The notes under the pieces are model-generated. The model saw only the letters and a program-made list of their open reading frames with translations, searched no databases and was not told the origin of the DNA. Positions 43,821 through 51,144 of a DNA stretch of 51,144 bases are shown here, piece after piece. This DNA comes from Alphaproteobacteria bacterium (GTDB taxonomy: Bacteria; Pseudomonadota; Alphaproteobacteria; Rhodobacterales; Rhodobacteraceae). How positions within the stretch are numbered: position 1 is the stretch's first letter; each line of letters opens with the position of its first letter. Made by a program: the position numbers and the translations under genes. The stretch spans positions 1 through 51,144 of the forward strand of contig JAUIDE010000017.1 of assembly GCA_030429105.1 (NCBI GenBank), written 5' to 3'.

Positions 43821-44909
43821 GTGACGGAATCGGCGGACATTCTGGTGATCGGGGGCGGGATCGCGGGCCTCGGGGTCGCGGCCATGCTCTCGGGCGAGGC
43901 GCGCGTGATCGTGCTGGAGGCGGAGCCGATGCCCTGCTTCCATTCGAGCGGTCGCTCCGCCGCCGTCTACATCAAGTCCTATGGCCCGCCGGGCGTGCGG
44001 GCTGCGACCATCGCAGCCGAGCCCTTCTTCCTCGACCCGCCCGAAGGCTTCGCCGATGCGCCTCTCGTGAAGCCGCGCGGGCTCCTCTTTCTCGATCCGG
44101 AGGGCGGCGGGCTCGACGCCTTGCTGGCCGAGACGCCGGGCCTCGTCCGCGTCACGCCGGAGGAGGCGGCGGAGCGTTGCCCCGTGCTCCGGACGGACCG
44201 GATCGTCGAGGCGGTCTGGGAGGAGGACGCGCAGGATCTCGACGTCGACCTCATCACCGGCGGGTTCCGGCGGATGATGCGGGCGGGAGGCGGGCATCTC
44301 GTCACAAGCGCGCGGGTGGAGACGCTCCGCCGGGAAGGCGGGCTCTGGATCGCGGAGACGAAGGCGGGGGCCTTCGCCGCGCCGGTTCTCGTCAACGCCG
44401 CCGGCGCCTGGGCCTCGCAAGTCGCGGCGATGGCGGGGGCCGCGCCGATCCGCGTCCAGCCGAAGCGCCGCTCCGCCGCCGTCGTGCCGCCGCCCGTGGG
44501 CGTGGACGCGAAGAACTGGCCGCTCTTCACCGACGCGAAGGAGACCTGGTACGCCAAACCCTCCGCCGGAAAGCTCATCGTCTCCCCCGCCGACGCCGAA
44601 CCGATGGAGCCCTGCGACGCCTGGCCGGACGACATGGTGGTCGCCGAGGGCCTGCATCGCTTTTCCGAGGCGGTGACGTTCGAGGTGACGCGCGTGGAGC
44701 GAACCTGGGCCGGCCTCCGCTCCTTCGCGCCGGACGGCGAGCCGATCTGCGGGTTTGACGGGCGGGCGGAGGGCTTCTTCTGGCTTGCGGGGCAGGGCGG
44801 GTACGGCGTGCAGACGGCGCCCGCCCTTTCCGCCCTCGCCGCGGCGTTGATCAGCGGCGCGGCGCCGGCGATCGACCCGGCTCCCTTCGCGCCGGCGCGC
44901 TTCGGGTGA
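43821..44909 (+). CDS. FAD-dependent oxidoreductase (DAO family)
   Basis: Encodes 362 residues from a GTG with GGGGAG upstream. ADILVIGGGIAGLGVAAML is the FAD-binding motif. EAEPMPCFHSSGRSAAVYIK, VLVNAAGAWASQVAAMAG and the closing FFWLAGQGGYGVQTAPALSA belong to the DadA/glycine-oxidase-like DAO family, which oxidises D-amino acids, sarcosine, 2-hydroxy acids and similar compounds. The GRSAAVY segment is common in a branch annotated as D-arginine dehydrogenase-like; the substrate cannot be fixed. It is divergent from the thioesterase gene and 61 bases before the HAD-phosphatase gene, possibly co-transcribed. Confidence 0.85.
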   Translation: MTESADILVIGGGIAGLGVAAMLSGEARVIVLEAEPMPCFHSSGRSAAVYIKSYGPPGVRAATIAAEPFFLDPPEGFADAPLVKPRGLLFLDPEGGGLDALLAETPGLVRVTPEEAAERCPVLRTDRIVEAVWEEDAQDLDVDLITGGFRRMMRAGGGHLVTSARVETLRREGGLWIAETKAGAFAAPVLVNAAGAWASQVAAMAGAAPIRVQPKRRSAAVVPPPVGVDAKNWPLFTDAKETWYAKPSAGKLIVSPADAEPMEPCDAWPDDMVVAEGLHRFSEAVTFEVTRVERTWAGLRSFAPDGEPICGFDGRAEGFFWLAGQGGYGVQTAPALSALAAALISGAAPAIDPAPFAPARFG

Positions 44910-44970
44910 GGGCGCTCGCCAGCGCTACGCATCCCCCTATAGTCCTGCCGGACGACTCGGGGAGGGGGCG

Positions 44971-45654
44971 ATGATCCGCAGCGCGATATTCGATCTGGAC
45001 GGCACGCTCGTCGATACGGCGGAGGACCTCATCGCCGCGATGAACGCCGTCGCCCCGCGGCTCGACCTGCCGCCGCTCGACCCGGTGGAGGCGCGCGCGG
45101 CGGCCGGGCGCGGCGGGCGCGGGCTGATGCGCCACGCCGCGGCGAAGGCGGGGCGGGAGATCACGGACGATCAGGTTCTCGCCGCCTATCCCGCCTTCCT
45201 TGACGCCTATGAGGCGCGGATCGACGCGACCAGCCGGTATTTTCCCGGAGCGGAGGAGGCGATGGACATGCTCCTCTCGGCAGGATGGCGCGTCGCGATC
45301 TGCACCAACAAGCCGGAGCGGCTGGCGCGACTCCTGATCGAGCGGCTGGGCGGCGGCGCGCGCTTCCACGCCCTTCTCGGGGCGGACAGCCTGCCGGTGC
45401 GGAAACCTGACCCGCGGCACCTCCTCGTGACCATCGAGCGGGCGGGCGGCGCGCCGGAGCGCGCCGTGATGATCGGCGATACGGAGACGGACCTCAACGC
45501 GGCCCGCGCGGCGGGCGTTCCCTGCGCGCTCTTTTCCGGCGGTTTTTCGACGACGCCCCTCGACGCGCTGGCCCCAGAGGCAATCTTCGACCGTTTCGCG
45601 GATATTCCGGGCCTCGCGAACCGCCTTGTGGGAGCGGCGCGCTCCAGCGGGTAG
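44971..45654 (+). CDS. gph: HAD-family phosphatase, phosphoglycolate phosphatase-like
   Basis: Encodes 227 residues. All HAD motifs are present: I, AIFDLDGTLVDTAEDL with the nucleophile Asp; II, AICTNKP; III, Lys in LPVRKPDPRHL; IV, MIGDTETDLNAARAAGV. The small alpha-helical cap and size fit Gph, which dephosphorylates 2-phosphoglycolate from DNA repair or photorespiration. Other phosphate substrates are possible. The ATG has GGGGAGGGGG immediately upstream. It converges on opgH with 18 bases between stops and no clear terminator. Confidence 0.87.
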   Translation: MIRSAIFDLDGTLVDTAEDLIAAMNAVAPRLDLPPLDPVEARAAAGRGGRGLMRHAAAKAGREITDDQVLAAYPAFLDAYEARIDATSRYFPGAEEAMDMLLSAGWRVAICTNKPERLARLLIERLGGGARFHALLGADSLPVRKPDPRHLLVTIERAGGAPERAVMIGDTETDLNAARAAGVPCALFSGGFSTTPLDALAPEAIFDRFADIPGLANRLVGAARSSG

Positions 45655-45672
45655 GTCAGCCGCCGCCGGGCG

Positions 45673-47775
45673 TCACGCCGCAAGCCGGGCGCGCCCGCCC
45701 GCCGTCAGAAGCTCCGGGCAGGCGGCGACCGCCGCGCGCTCCGCCAGCGTGAGCCAGCCGAGGCCGGCCTCGGCGGAGGGCGCCGCGGCGAGCTTCGCCG
45801 CCGCCGTCAGCCGCGCCAGCGCCGGCTCGCCGTCCCGCTGCGGATCGAGCGGCGCGGGAGCGTCGATGGCCGCGGCATGGTCCGCCAGAAGGCGCGGGCT
45901 CCGGGCCAGATCGGCGAGGCCGGCGGCCATCTCCCGCGCTATGGAGGCGGCGGCCGCCTCGGCGGCGAGAGCGATCCCCGGCGTCGTGCGGTCCTCCGGC
46001 GAAGCGAGCATGCCCCGGCGCGCCATGAAAGACCCGACCCGCGCGTCGCCGCTCAGCCGCGAAAGAAGCGGCGCGAGCGCGAGCCCCAGGAGGATCGGGG
46101 AGAGCCAGACCAGCACGCCGGGCTGCATGAACCAGAGCAGCGCCCCGCCGCCCAGCCCGATGACCGCATGCCATCCATGCGCCGAGAGCGCGTCGCGCCA
46201 CGGAAGGACCGACCCGCCCCGCTCCTGGGCCTTCCACCCGGAATCGCGTCCGAGCAGGATCTCCACGATCTGCCGCGCCTGAATGAGCATCAGCGCCGGC
46301 GCCAGCAGCGCCGAGAGCACGATCTCGAGGCCGACGCCGCCCGCCACCCGCCCGCGGCCGCCGAAACGCGCCGCAAGCTCCGGCCGCGCCGCCGCCTCCA
46401 GCGCGCCAAGGGCCTTCGGCAGCAGCAGCAGCGCCGTCGATCCGGCGAAGAGCCAGGCCATCCGCTCCGAGTCGAAGCGCGGCCAGCGCGGGAAGAGCTG
46501 CACCGCGTCGCTGAAATATTCGGGCCGGAGCAACGCCGACTGCGCCGTGAGCGCCAACCCGACGAGGATCATCGCCAGCCAGATCGGCGAGACGAGATAG
46601 GCGCCGATGCCGATCAGGAAGTGGACGCGGCTCACGAGGCGGAGCCCCGCCGCGGGCAGGACCGCCGCATGCTGGACGTTGCCCTGCGCCCAGCGCCGGT
46701 CTCGCGCCGCAGAGGTCAGCAGCGAGGGCGGCGCCCCCTCCCAGCTGCCGCCGAGATCGGGGTCCATACGGACATCCCACCCGGCCCGGCGCAGGAGCGC
46801 GGCCTCGACGAAATCGTGGCTGAGGATGTGCCCGCCGAATGGCCTGCGTCCGGGCAGGTCCGGCAGCCCCGCGCTCTCGGCGAAGGCGCGCATGCGAATG
46901 AGGGCGTTGTGGCCCCAGAAGTTCCCGTCCGTCCCCTGCCAGGCCGCCACCCCCCGCGCGACGACGCGGCCGTAGACGGCCCCGGCGAATTGCTGGATCC
47001 GCGCGAAGGGAGTCGTCCCGCCTGCCAGCGCCGGGTTGCTCTGCAGCAGCGCGAGCCGCGGCGCCGCCTGCATGCGGCGGACCATCTCGACGATGGTCTC
47101 GGGCTCCATCAGGCTGTCGGCGTCGAGCACCAGCATGAAGTCGTAACGGGCGCCCCAGCGCTCGACGAAATCCTGGACGTTCCCCGCCTTCCGCCCCCTG
47201 TTGACCGCGCGCCGCCGCCACCAGATCGCGGGGCCGCCCTGCATGCGCCGGCGCAGCGCGGCGAAGGCCGTCGTCTCGCGCGCCCAGGCGTCAGGGTCCC
47301 GCGTGTCCGACAGGATGAATATCTCGAAGGCCTCGGCATGGCCGAGCGCGGCGAGGCCGCGACCCATCGCGGCGAGGGCGCCGAAACTCGCCGCCGCATC
47401 CTCGTTGTAGACCGGCATCACGATGGCCGTCCGCGTCGTCAACGGCGCGCCCGGGTCTCCGCGATCGCGGCGCGGCGGGAAGAGCAGGCCGGCGATCGTC
47501 GAGCAGCCTGAAAAGGCGATCCAGCCGAAGGTCAGGACGAAGAGCGCCCGCAGCGCGAGCTGAAGCGCGTTCACCCCTTCGGGATCGAAGGCCCGGAGCA
47601 TCTGGTCGGACGCATAGACCGTCAGCGCCGCCGCCCCGCCGAAAGCCACCAGCCGGGCCGCATAGACCCGCCAGGACTGCCACGCGAAGCGGGCCCGCGG
47701 CGCGCGCCGGAGGTCCTGCGCCGGCATGGCGAGGGGGGCGGGCGCGGGCGTCGGCGCCGTCACCCGGGCCCCCAT
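45673..47775 (-). CDS. opgH: Glucan biosynthesis glucosyltransferase OpgH (MdoH)
   Basis: Encodes 700 residues. It is an inner-membrane GT2 enzyme that builds the backbone of osmoregulated periplasmic glucans from UDP-glucose. TRTAIVMPVYNEDAAASF, IFILSDTRDPDAW, FMLVLDADSLMEPETI (D-x-D), ILSHDFVEAALLRRAGWDVR and the RDRRWAQGNVQH motif (Q/RxxRW) are the GT2 catalytic elements. About eight membrane helices flank them. The start may be the ATG at 47775 or a GTG at 47763 that forms a GTGA overlap with the upstream stop. The shorter form is attractive because this overlap type recurs in the window. It is the last gene of the operon. Confidence 0.92.
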   Translation of the reverse strand: MGARVTAPTPAPAPLAMPAQDLRRAPRARFAWQSWRVYAARLVAFGGAAALTVYASDQMLRAFDPEGVNALQLALRALFVLTFGWIAFSGCSTIAGLLFPPRRDRGDPGAPLTTRTAIVMPVYNEDAAASFGALAAMGRGLAALGHAEAFEIFILSDTRDPDAWARETTAFAALRRRMQGGPAIWWRRRAVNRGRKAGNVQDFVERWGARYDFMLVLDADSLMEPETIVEMVRRMQAAPRLALLQSNPALAGGTTPFARIQQFAGAVYGRVVARGVAAWQGTDGNFWGHNALIRMRAFAESAGLPDLPGRRPFGGHILSHDFVEAALLRRAGWDVRMDPDLGGSWEGAPPSLLTSAARDRRWAQGNVQHAAVLPAAGLRLVSRVHFLIGIGAYLVSPIWLAMILVGLALTAQSALLRPEYFSDAVQLFPRWPRFDSERMAWLFAGSTALLLLPKALGALEAAARPELAARFGGRGRVAGGVGLEIVLSALLAPALMLIQARQIVEILLGRDSGWKAQERGGSVLPWRDALSAHGWHAVIGLGGGALLWFMQPGVLVWLSPILLGLALAPLLSRLSGDARVGSFMARRGMLASPEDRTTPGIALAAEAAAASIAREMAAGLADLARSPRLLADHAAAIDAPAPLDPQRDGEPALARLTAAAKLAAAPSAEAGLGWLTLAERAAVAACPELLTAGGRARLAA

Positions 47776-49301
47776 CGGTAGAGCCAGGTCTCCGAGGCCG
47801 GCGCCCCGGCGGCGTCGCGAAGCTGAACCCTGAGCTCGGCCCCGCCCTCCTCCGGCGGCCGGAACCGGAGCGCGGCGCGCACCATGCCCGCTTCCGGCAG
47901 CGGTGTCAGCGTCGCGGCCTCGATCTCGCCCCGCCCGGCCTCGGCATGGAGTTCAAGGCCGTCGACCCCCAACTCGGCGAGCGCGAAGTCGATCACGATG
48001 GTGCGCCGCGTCGGATCATTCACATAACGCCCGCCCCGGCTCGCCATGACCCGCGCGAGCGGCGCCTCGTCCGGCGCGTCCTCGCCCCAGTAGAGCCGGT
48101 ATTCGAGTTCGAGCGCACGGCCCGGTTCGAGAGCGGCCTCGGGGCGCCAGAAGGCGACGATGTTGTCGTTGAATTCGGTCTCGGTCGGGATCTCGACCAG
48201 CATCACCCCGCCCGGCCCCCATCCGCCCCGGGGCGAGACCCATGCCGTCGGCCGCTTGCCGTATCGCGCCTCGGCGTCGGAAAAATCCGCGAAGGCGCGG
48301 TTGCGCTGCGCGAGGCCGAAGCCGACCGGATCGCGGTCGATGAAGGTGGAGACTTCCAGCATCTCCGGGTTGACCAGCGGCCGCCAGATGCGCTCGCCCG
48401 CGCCGGAGAGCATCTGCAGCCCCGCGCTGTCATGGACGGCGTTCCGGAAATCATCCACGCCGCGCCGGTCGAGCGGAGAGAAGAGATGCATCGAGGTGAG
48501 CGGCGCGATCCCGATATCCTCGACGCTCCGGCGCGGGAGAAGGACGGCGCGAATGTCCAGCACCGTCTCCGCGCCGGGGCGGACGACGAACTCGTAGGCC
48601 CCGGCGACCGAAGCGCTGTCGAGCAGGGCGTGGACGGTCATCTCCGTCGCGCTCTGTTCGGGCCGGTGCAGCCAGAAATCGGTGAAGACCGGGAACTCCT
48701 CCCCGCGCGGCGCGCCGGTGCCGATGGCGAGCGCCCGCGCGCTGAGCCCGAACGCCTGGTCCCGCCCGATGGCGCGGAAATAGCTCGCGCCCTGAAACAC
48801 GAGGAGCTCGTCCTCGACTTCGGCGCGGTTGATCGGAAAGCGCAGGCGAAACCCGGTCCAGGCCATGCCCGCGCCGTCCTCCGTGCGAAGTCCGCCCTCG
48901 GGAAGGGTGAAGCGCGCCGGGTCGAACTCGAACACGGTCGGATCGAACGGAACCGGGATCGCGACGCCATCGACGACGGTCGAAACGCGCACGGCGTCAG
49001 CGTAGATCGAGCCGGGCGGCAGGAGGTCGACGGTAAACCCGCGGCCCTCGCCGGTCCAGAGACGGCGCTCGGCGCGGAAGCGGATTGCACGATAGCCGTC
49101 ATAGTCCAGATTGGCGAAGGGCCCGGAGGGCGCCTGACGGCTGTCGTCGAAATCGCCCTCCGCCCTCGCGCGGGCGAGGTCGATGACGCTCTCGAAGGTG
49201 AACGGCGCATCCGCCCGCGCGGCCGCCGGAAGCGCGCCGGCGAAACCCGTCGCCGCTATCCCGGCCATGAAGGCGCGCCGGTCCAGCGCCGGTTCACCCA
49301 T
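47760..49301 (-). CDS. Second OpgG/OpgD-family periplasmic glucan protein (OpgI-like)
   Basis: Encodes 513 residues. The start MGEPALDRRAFMAGIAATGF is a twin-arginine export signal (DRRAFMAG), so the protein is periplasmic. FTFESVIDLARARA, FQGASYFRAIGRDQAFGLSA and AVHDSAGLQMLSGAGERIW are OpgG/OpgD-family (GH186) landmarks, as are PTAWVSPRGGWGPGGVMLVE and FNDNIVAFWRPE. The two Asp-bearing segments (VHDS and NDNIVAFW) that I associate with the catalytic residues of E. coli OpgD are retained. It overlaps both the upstream OpgG gene (8 bases) and opgH. In Rhodobacter sphaeroides a similar extra gene is called opgI (from memory). Confidence 0.88.
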   Translation of the reverse strand: MGEPALDRRAFMAGIAATGFAGALPAAARADAPFTFESVIDLARARAEGDFDDSRQAPSGPFANLDYDGYRAIRFRAERRLWTGEGRGFTVDLLPPGSIYADAVRVSTVVDGVAIPVPFDPTVFEFDPARFTLPEGGLRTEDGAGMAWTGFRLRFPINRAEVEDELLVFQGASYFRAIGRDQAFGLSARALAIGTGAPRGEEFPVFTDFWLHRPEQSATEMTVHALLDSASVAGAYEFVVRPGAETVLDIRAVLLPRRSVEDIGIAPLTSMHLFSPLDRRGVDDFRNAVHDSAGLQMLSGAGERIWRPLVNPEMLEVSTFIDRDPVGFGLAQRNRAFADFSDAEARYGKRPTAWVSPRGGWGPGGVMLVEIPTETEFNDNIVAFWRPEAALEPGRALELEYRLYWGEDAPDEAPLARVMASRGGRYVNDPTRRTIVIDFALAELGVDGLELHAEAGRGEIEAATLTPLPEAGMVRAALRFRPPEEGGAELRVQLRDAAGAPASETWLYRWGPG

Positions 49302-50853
49302 TGCGAAGCCCGCGCGGCGCGCCGCCCTCGGCGAGCCATGTCCACGTTTCGGTCAGCGGCTCGCCGCCGCGATGAAGATAGGCGCGGAGCTCCACGGGCC
49401 CCGAATGCGCCCCGCGCAAGTCGAACATCAGGCGCCAGCGGTCCGAACCCACCACCCGATAGGCGCGCGGGATCAGGATTTCGCCGCCGCGGGCCTCGAG
49501 TTCGAACTCCACGCCCCCCTCCAGCCCGCCCAGCGCGCCGCCGGCGAAGTCGACCGCGATCTTGTCGACATCGGCCGGCCTCGGCTGGCCCGGCACGCCG
49601 CCCCAGCCGGACCAGGTGGCGACCACATGCCCGAGCGTTTCGGGGAAGGGGTCCAGCGCGCGCCAGTGCTGCTCGTAGTCGAAGGCGAGCGCCGCGCCGG
49701 CCGCCGGCTGGGCCGCCGGGGTCCAATAGGCGACGATGTTGTCGAAAGTCTCGTCCGCGGTCGGAATCTCCACGAGCTGGACGGCCCCGGCGCCCCAGCT
49801 CCCCCGCGGCTCGATCCAGACCGAGGGCCGCCGGTCATAGAAAACGCCGTCGTCGTGATAATGGTCGAACTCCCGGTCGCGCTGGATGAGCCCGAAGCCG
49901 CGCGGATCACGGTCTAGGAAGCTCGACGTCGTGACGCGCGCCGGGTTGCGCAGCGGCCGCCTGAGCCGTTCGCCTGCGCCGGTATGGAGCGCGAGCCCGT
50001 CGCTGTCATGGATCTCCGGCCGCCAGTCAGGCGCGCTGGCTCGGTTCGTCTCCGAATACCAGAACATAGAGGTGAGCGGCGCGACGCCGAGCCGTTCGAC
50101 CCCGTTCCGGAAGAAGAGCCGCGTCTCGATCGCGAGGCGCTGCCCGAACCCCGCCTCCCGCGTCGCGCCGAACCTGTAGGCCCCGGTGACCGAGGGGCTG
50201 TCGAGCAGGGCGTGAACGGTCACGTCCTCGCCCTCCCGCTCGCCCGCGCCGATCCAGAACGCGCTGAAGCGGGGGAATTCCTCGGGCCTCGACAGGCCGG
50301 TGTCGATGGCGAGGCCGCGCGCCGAAAGGCCGTATTGCGCCTCCGGCCCGTCGCAGCGGAAATAGGAGGCGCCGAGGAAGGAGAGCCAGTCCGGCCGCAG
50401 ACCGGGCCGCATGAAGCGCACCCCGGCGAAGCCCGCCAGGGGCCCCATCTCGTGCGCCGGGCTGTCGGCCGGAACATCGAAAAGCGTTTCCTCGTAGACG
50501 ACCTCGCGGGCCGCACCGTTCTCCACGAGGTGAACGGCCACGGGCTCGCGCGCGTAGCGCCCCAAGTGGAAGAACTGCGCCGCGGGCCCGCTGGTTCCGA
50601 GCGGGATGGAGGACTCGTCGCGAAAGCGGATGCGCCAGTAGGCGTCGTAGTCGATCCGGTCGAGCACGCCGGCCGGCGGCGTCGCGGGCGGCGTCCACGG
50701 CGCGCCCGCCATGCGGCGCGCTCGGTCGGTGAGCTGCGCGAAGCTGAATGGCTCGGCGCGGCCGAGTCGGGGCTGCGCTGAGAGCGGCGCGCCGGTCGCG
50801 CCGGCGAGCGCAAGCGCCCCGAGGAAGAGCGTGCGTCTGTCGATGCCATTCAT
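49294..50853 (-). CDS. opgG: Glucan biosynthesis periplasmic protein OpgG (MdoG)
   Basis: Encodes 519 residues. MNGIDRRTLFLGALALAGAT is a twin-arginine signal, so export to the periplasm by Tat is expected. The family core is FSFAQLTDRARRMAG, FLGASYFRCDGPEAQYGLSA, RPEIHDSDGLALHTGAGERL, SVWIEPRGSWGAGAVQLVEI and TFDNIVAYWTP. OpgG is needed for making or shaping the periplasmic glucan backbone and belongs to the GH186 glucanase family (family knowledge). It is the first gene of the opgG-opgI-like-opgH operon and overlaps the next gene by eight bases. The start lacks a strong ribosome site. Confidence 0.9.
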   Translation of the reverse strand: MNGIDRRTLFLGALALAGATGAPLSAQPRLGRAEPFSFAQLTDRARRMAGAPWTPPATPPAGVLDRIDYDAYWRIRFRDESSIPLGTSGPAAQFFHLGRYAREPVAVHLVENGAAREVVYEETLFDVPADSPAHEMGPLAGFAGVRFMRPGLRPDWLSFLGASYFRCDGPEAQYGLSARGLAIDTGLSRPEEFPRFSAFWIGAGEREGEDVTVHALLDSPSVTGAYRFGATREAGFGQRLAIETRLFFRNGVERLGVAPLTSMFWYSETNRASAPDWRPEIHDSDGLALHTGAGERLRRPLRNPARVTTSSFLDRDPRGFGLIQRDREFDHYHDDGVFYDRRPSVWIEPRGSWGAGAVQLVEIPTADETFDNIVAYWTPAAQPAAGAALAFDYEQHWRALDPFPETLGHVVATWSGWGGVPGQPRPADVDKIAVDFAGGALGGLEGGVEFELEARGGEILIPRAYRVVGSDRWRLMFDLRGAHSGPVELRAYLHRGGEPLTETWTWLAEGGAPRGLRNG

Positions 50854-51144
50854 GGCGGTTCATTTCGCTGGAAGGAAGTAAGCCCTCATATATTAGCGCA
50901 GGCGTGGGATGCGGTTCCATGCCGCTTTCGCAAAGCAGCATTCAATTTTTCTAACGGTATGCGCTGTTTCTTGAGATCGCCGCTGCGGCGCGGCGCCGAC
51001 TGCGCCGTGGTTGTCAAAGGGTCTCTGGTTTACCGCTTGCTGTGATGGCGTGCTTTGCCGGCCCGTTATCTCCGAGGGAACATATTGCTAAAGTCGAGGG
51101 ATTCGCGATTGACTCGCGTCAGGGATGCGCGCGCCGGCTGCGGC
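50854..51144. other. Upstream region of the opg operon at the right edge
   Basis: No convincing gene is seen in these 291 bases. The part 50870-50960 is relatively AT-rich (AATTTTTCTAACGG) and is the likely promoter area of the opg operon. On the plus strand a TTG at 51085 with GAGGG upstream opens a frame (LLKSRDSRLTRVRDARAGCG) that runs off the edge. It could be the first 20 codons of a divergent gene, but this is too short to judge. Confidence 0.35.

Overview
The window is a GC-rich stretch of alphaproteobacterial chromosome. Features that point to a Rhodobacteraceae-like (Rhodobacterales) organism are a thioesterase gene directly upstream of rplM-rpsI, two tandem OpgG-type genes before an OpgH gene, weak or absent Shine-Dalgarno sites, and frequent GTGA/ATGA start-stop overlaps. 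The assignment rests on gene content and base composition, not on a database search.

Left part (1-16.2 kb). A partial flavin monooxygenase with an extra N-terminal domain and a small secreted protein come first. phnM (phosphonate degradation) then stands back to back with a phnD-phnC-phnE phosphonate transporter; none of the C-P lyase core genes are here. A compact minus-strand cluster follows: DinB-like protein, VOC-fold protein, an SDR without the catalytic Tyr/Lys, DUF1330 protein, a second SDR, an HCCA-isomerase/GST-kappa-like protein and an unrecognised protein. It is divergent from ndk. After an uncharacterised hydrophobic protein comes a plus-strand cluster: hexapeptide acyltransferase, ACP, FabG-like reductase, acyl-adenylating ligase, LuxE-like acyl-protein synthetase and LuxC-like acyl reductase. 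Together these look like a dedicated carrier-bound acid-to-aldehyde pathway with no luciferase.

Middle part (16.3-34.9 kb). One minus-strand gene encodes a 6206-residue extracellular RTX protein. Its N-terminal two thirds is a super-repeat of about 1.7 kb. By hand count it holds seven blocks of exactly seven short W-containing repeats (49 in all), separated by six cadherin/Calx-like domains. A further cadherin-like domain, a PKD-like domain, 17 Ig/VCBS-like repeats and a short calcium-binding RTX tail follow. The last four Ig-like repeats are a near-identical 654-bp tandem duplication. No type I secretion genes are in the window.

Right part (35-51 kb). A four-gene operon (GtrB-like polyprenyl-phosphate glycosyltransferase, UPF0104 flippase-like protein, FAD oxidoreductase, large membrane protein) suggests lipid-linked sugar transfer across the inner membrane. 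An OafA-type membrane acyltransferase lies convergent to it. Then come rpsI and rplM with a clear terminator and promoter candidate, a PaaI-like thioesterase, a DAO-family oxidoreductase and a phosphoglycolate phosphatase-like gene. Last is an osmoregulated periplasmic glucan operon with two OpgG-type genes and opgH. The final 290 bases are upstream DNA of that operon, with at most the beginning of another gene.
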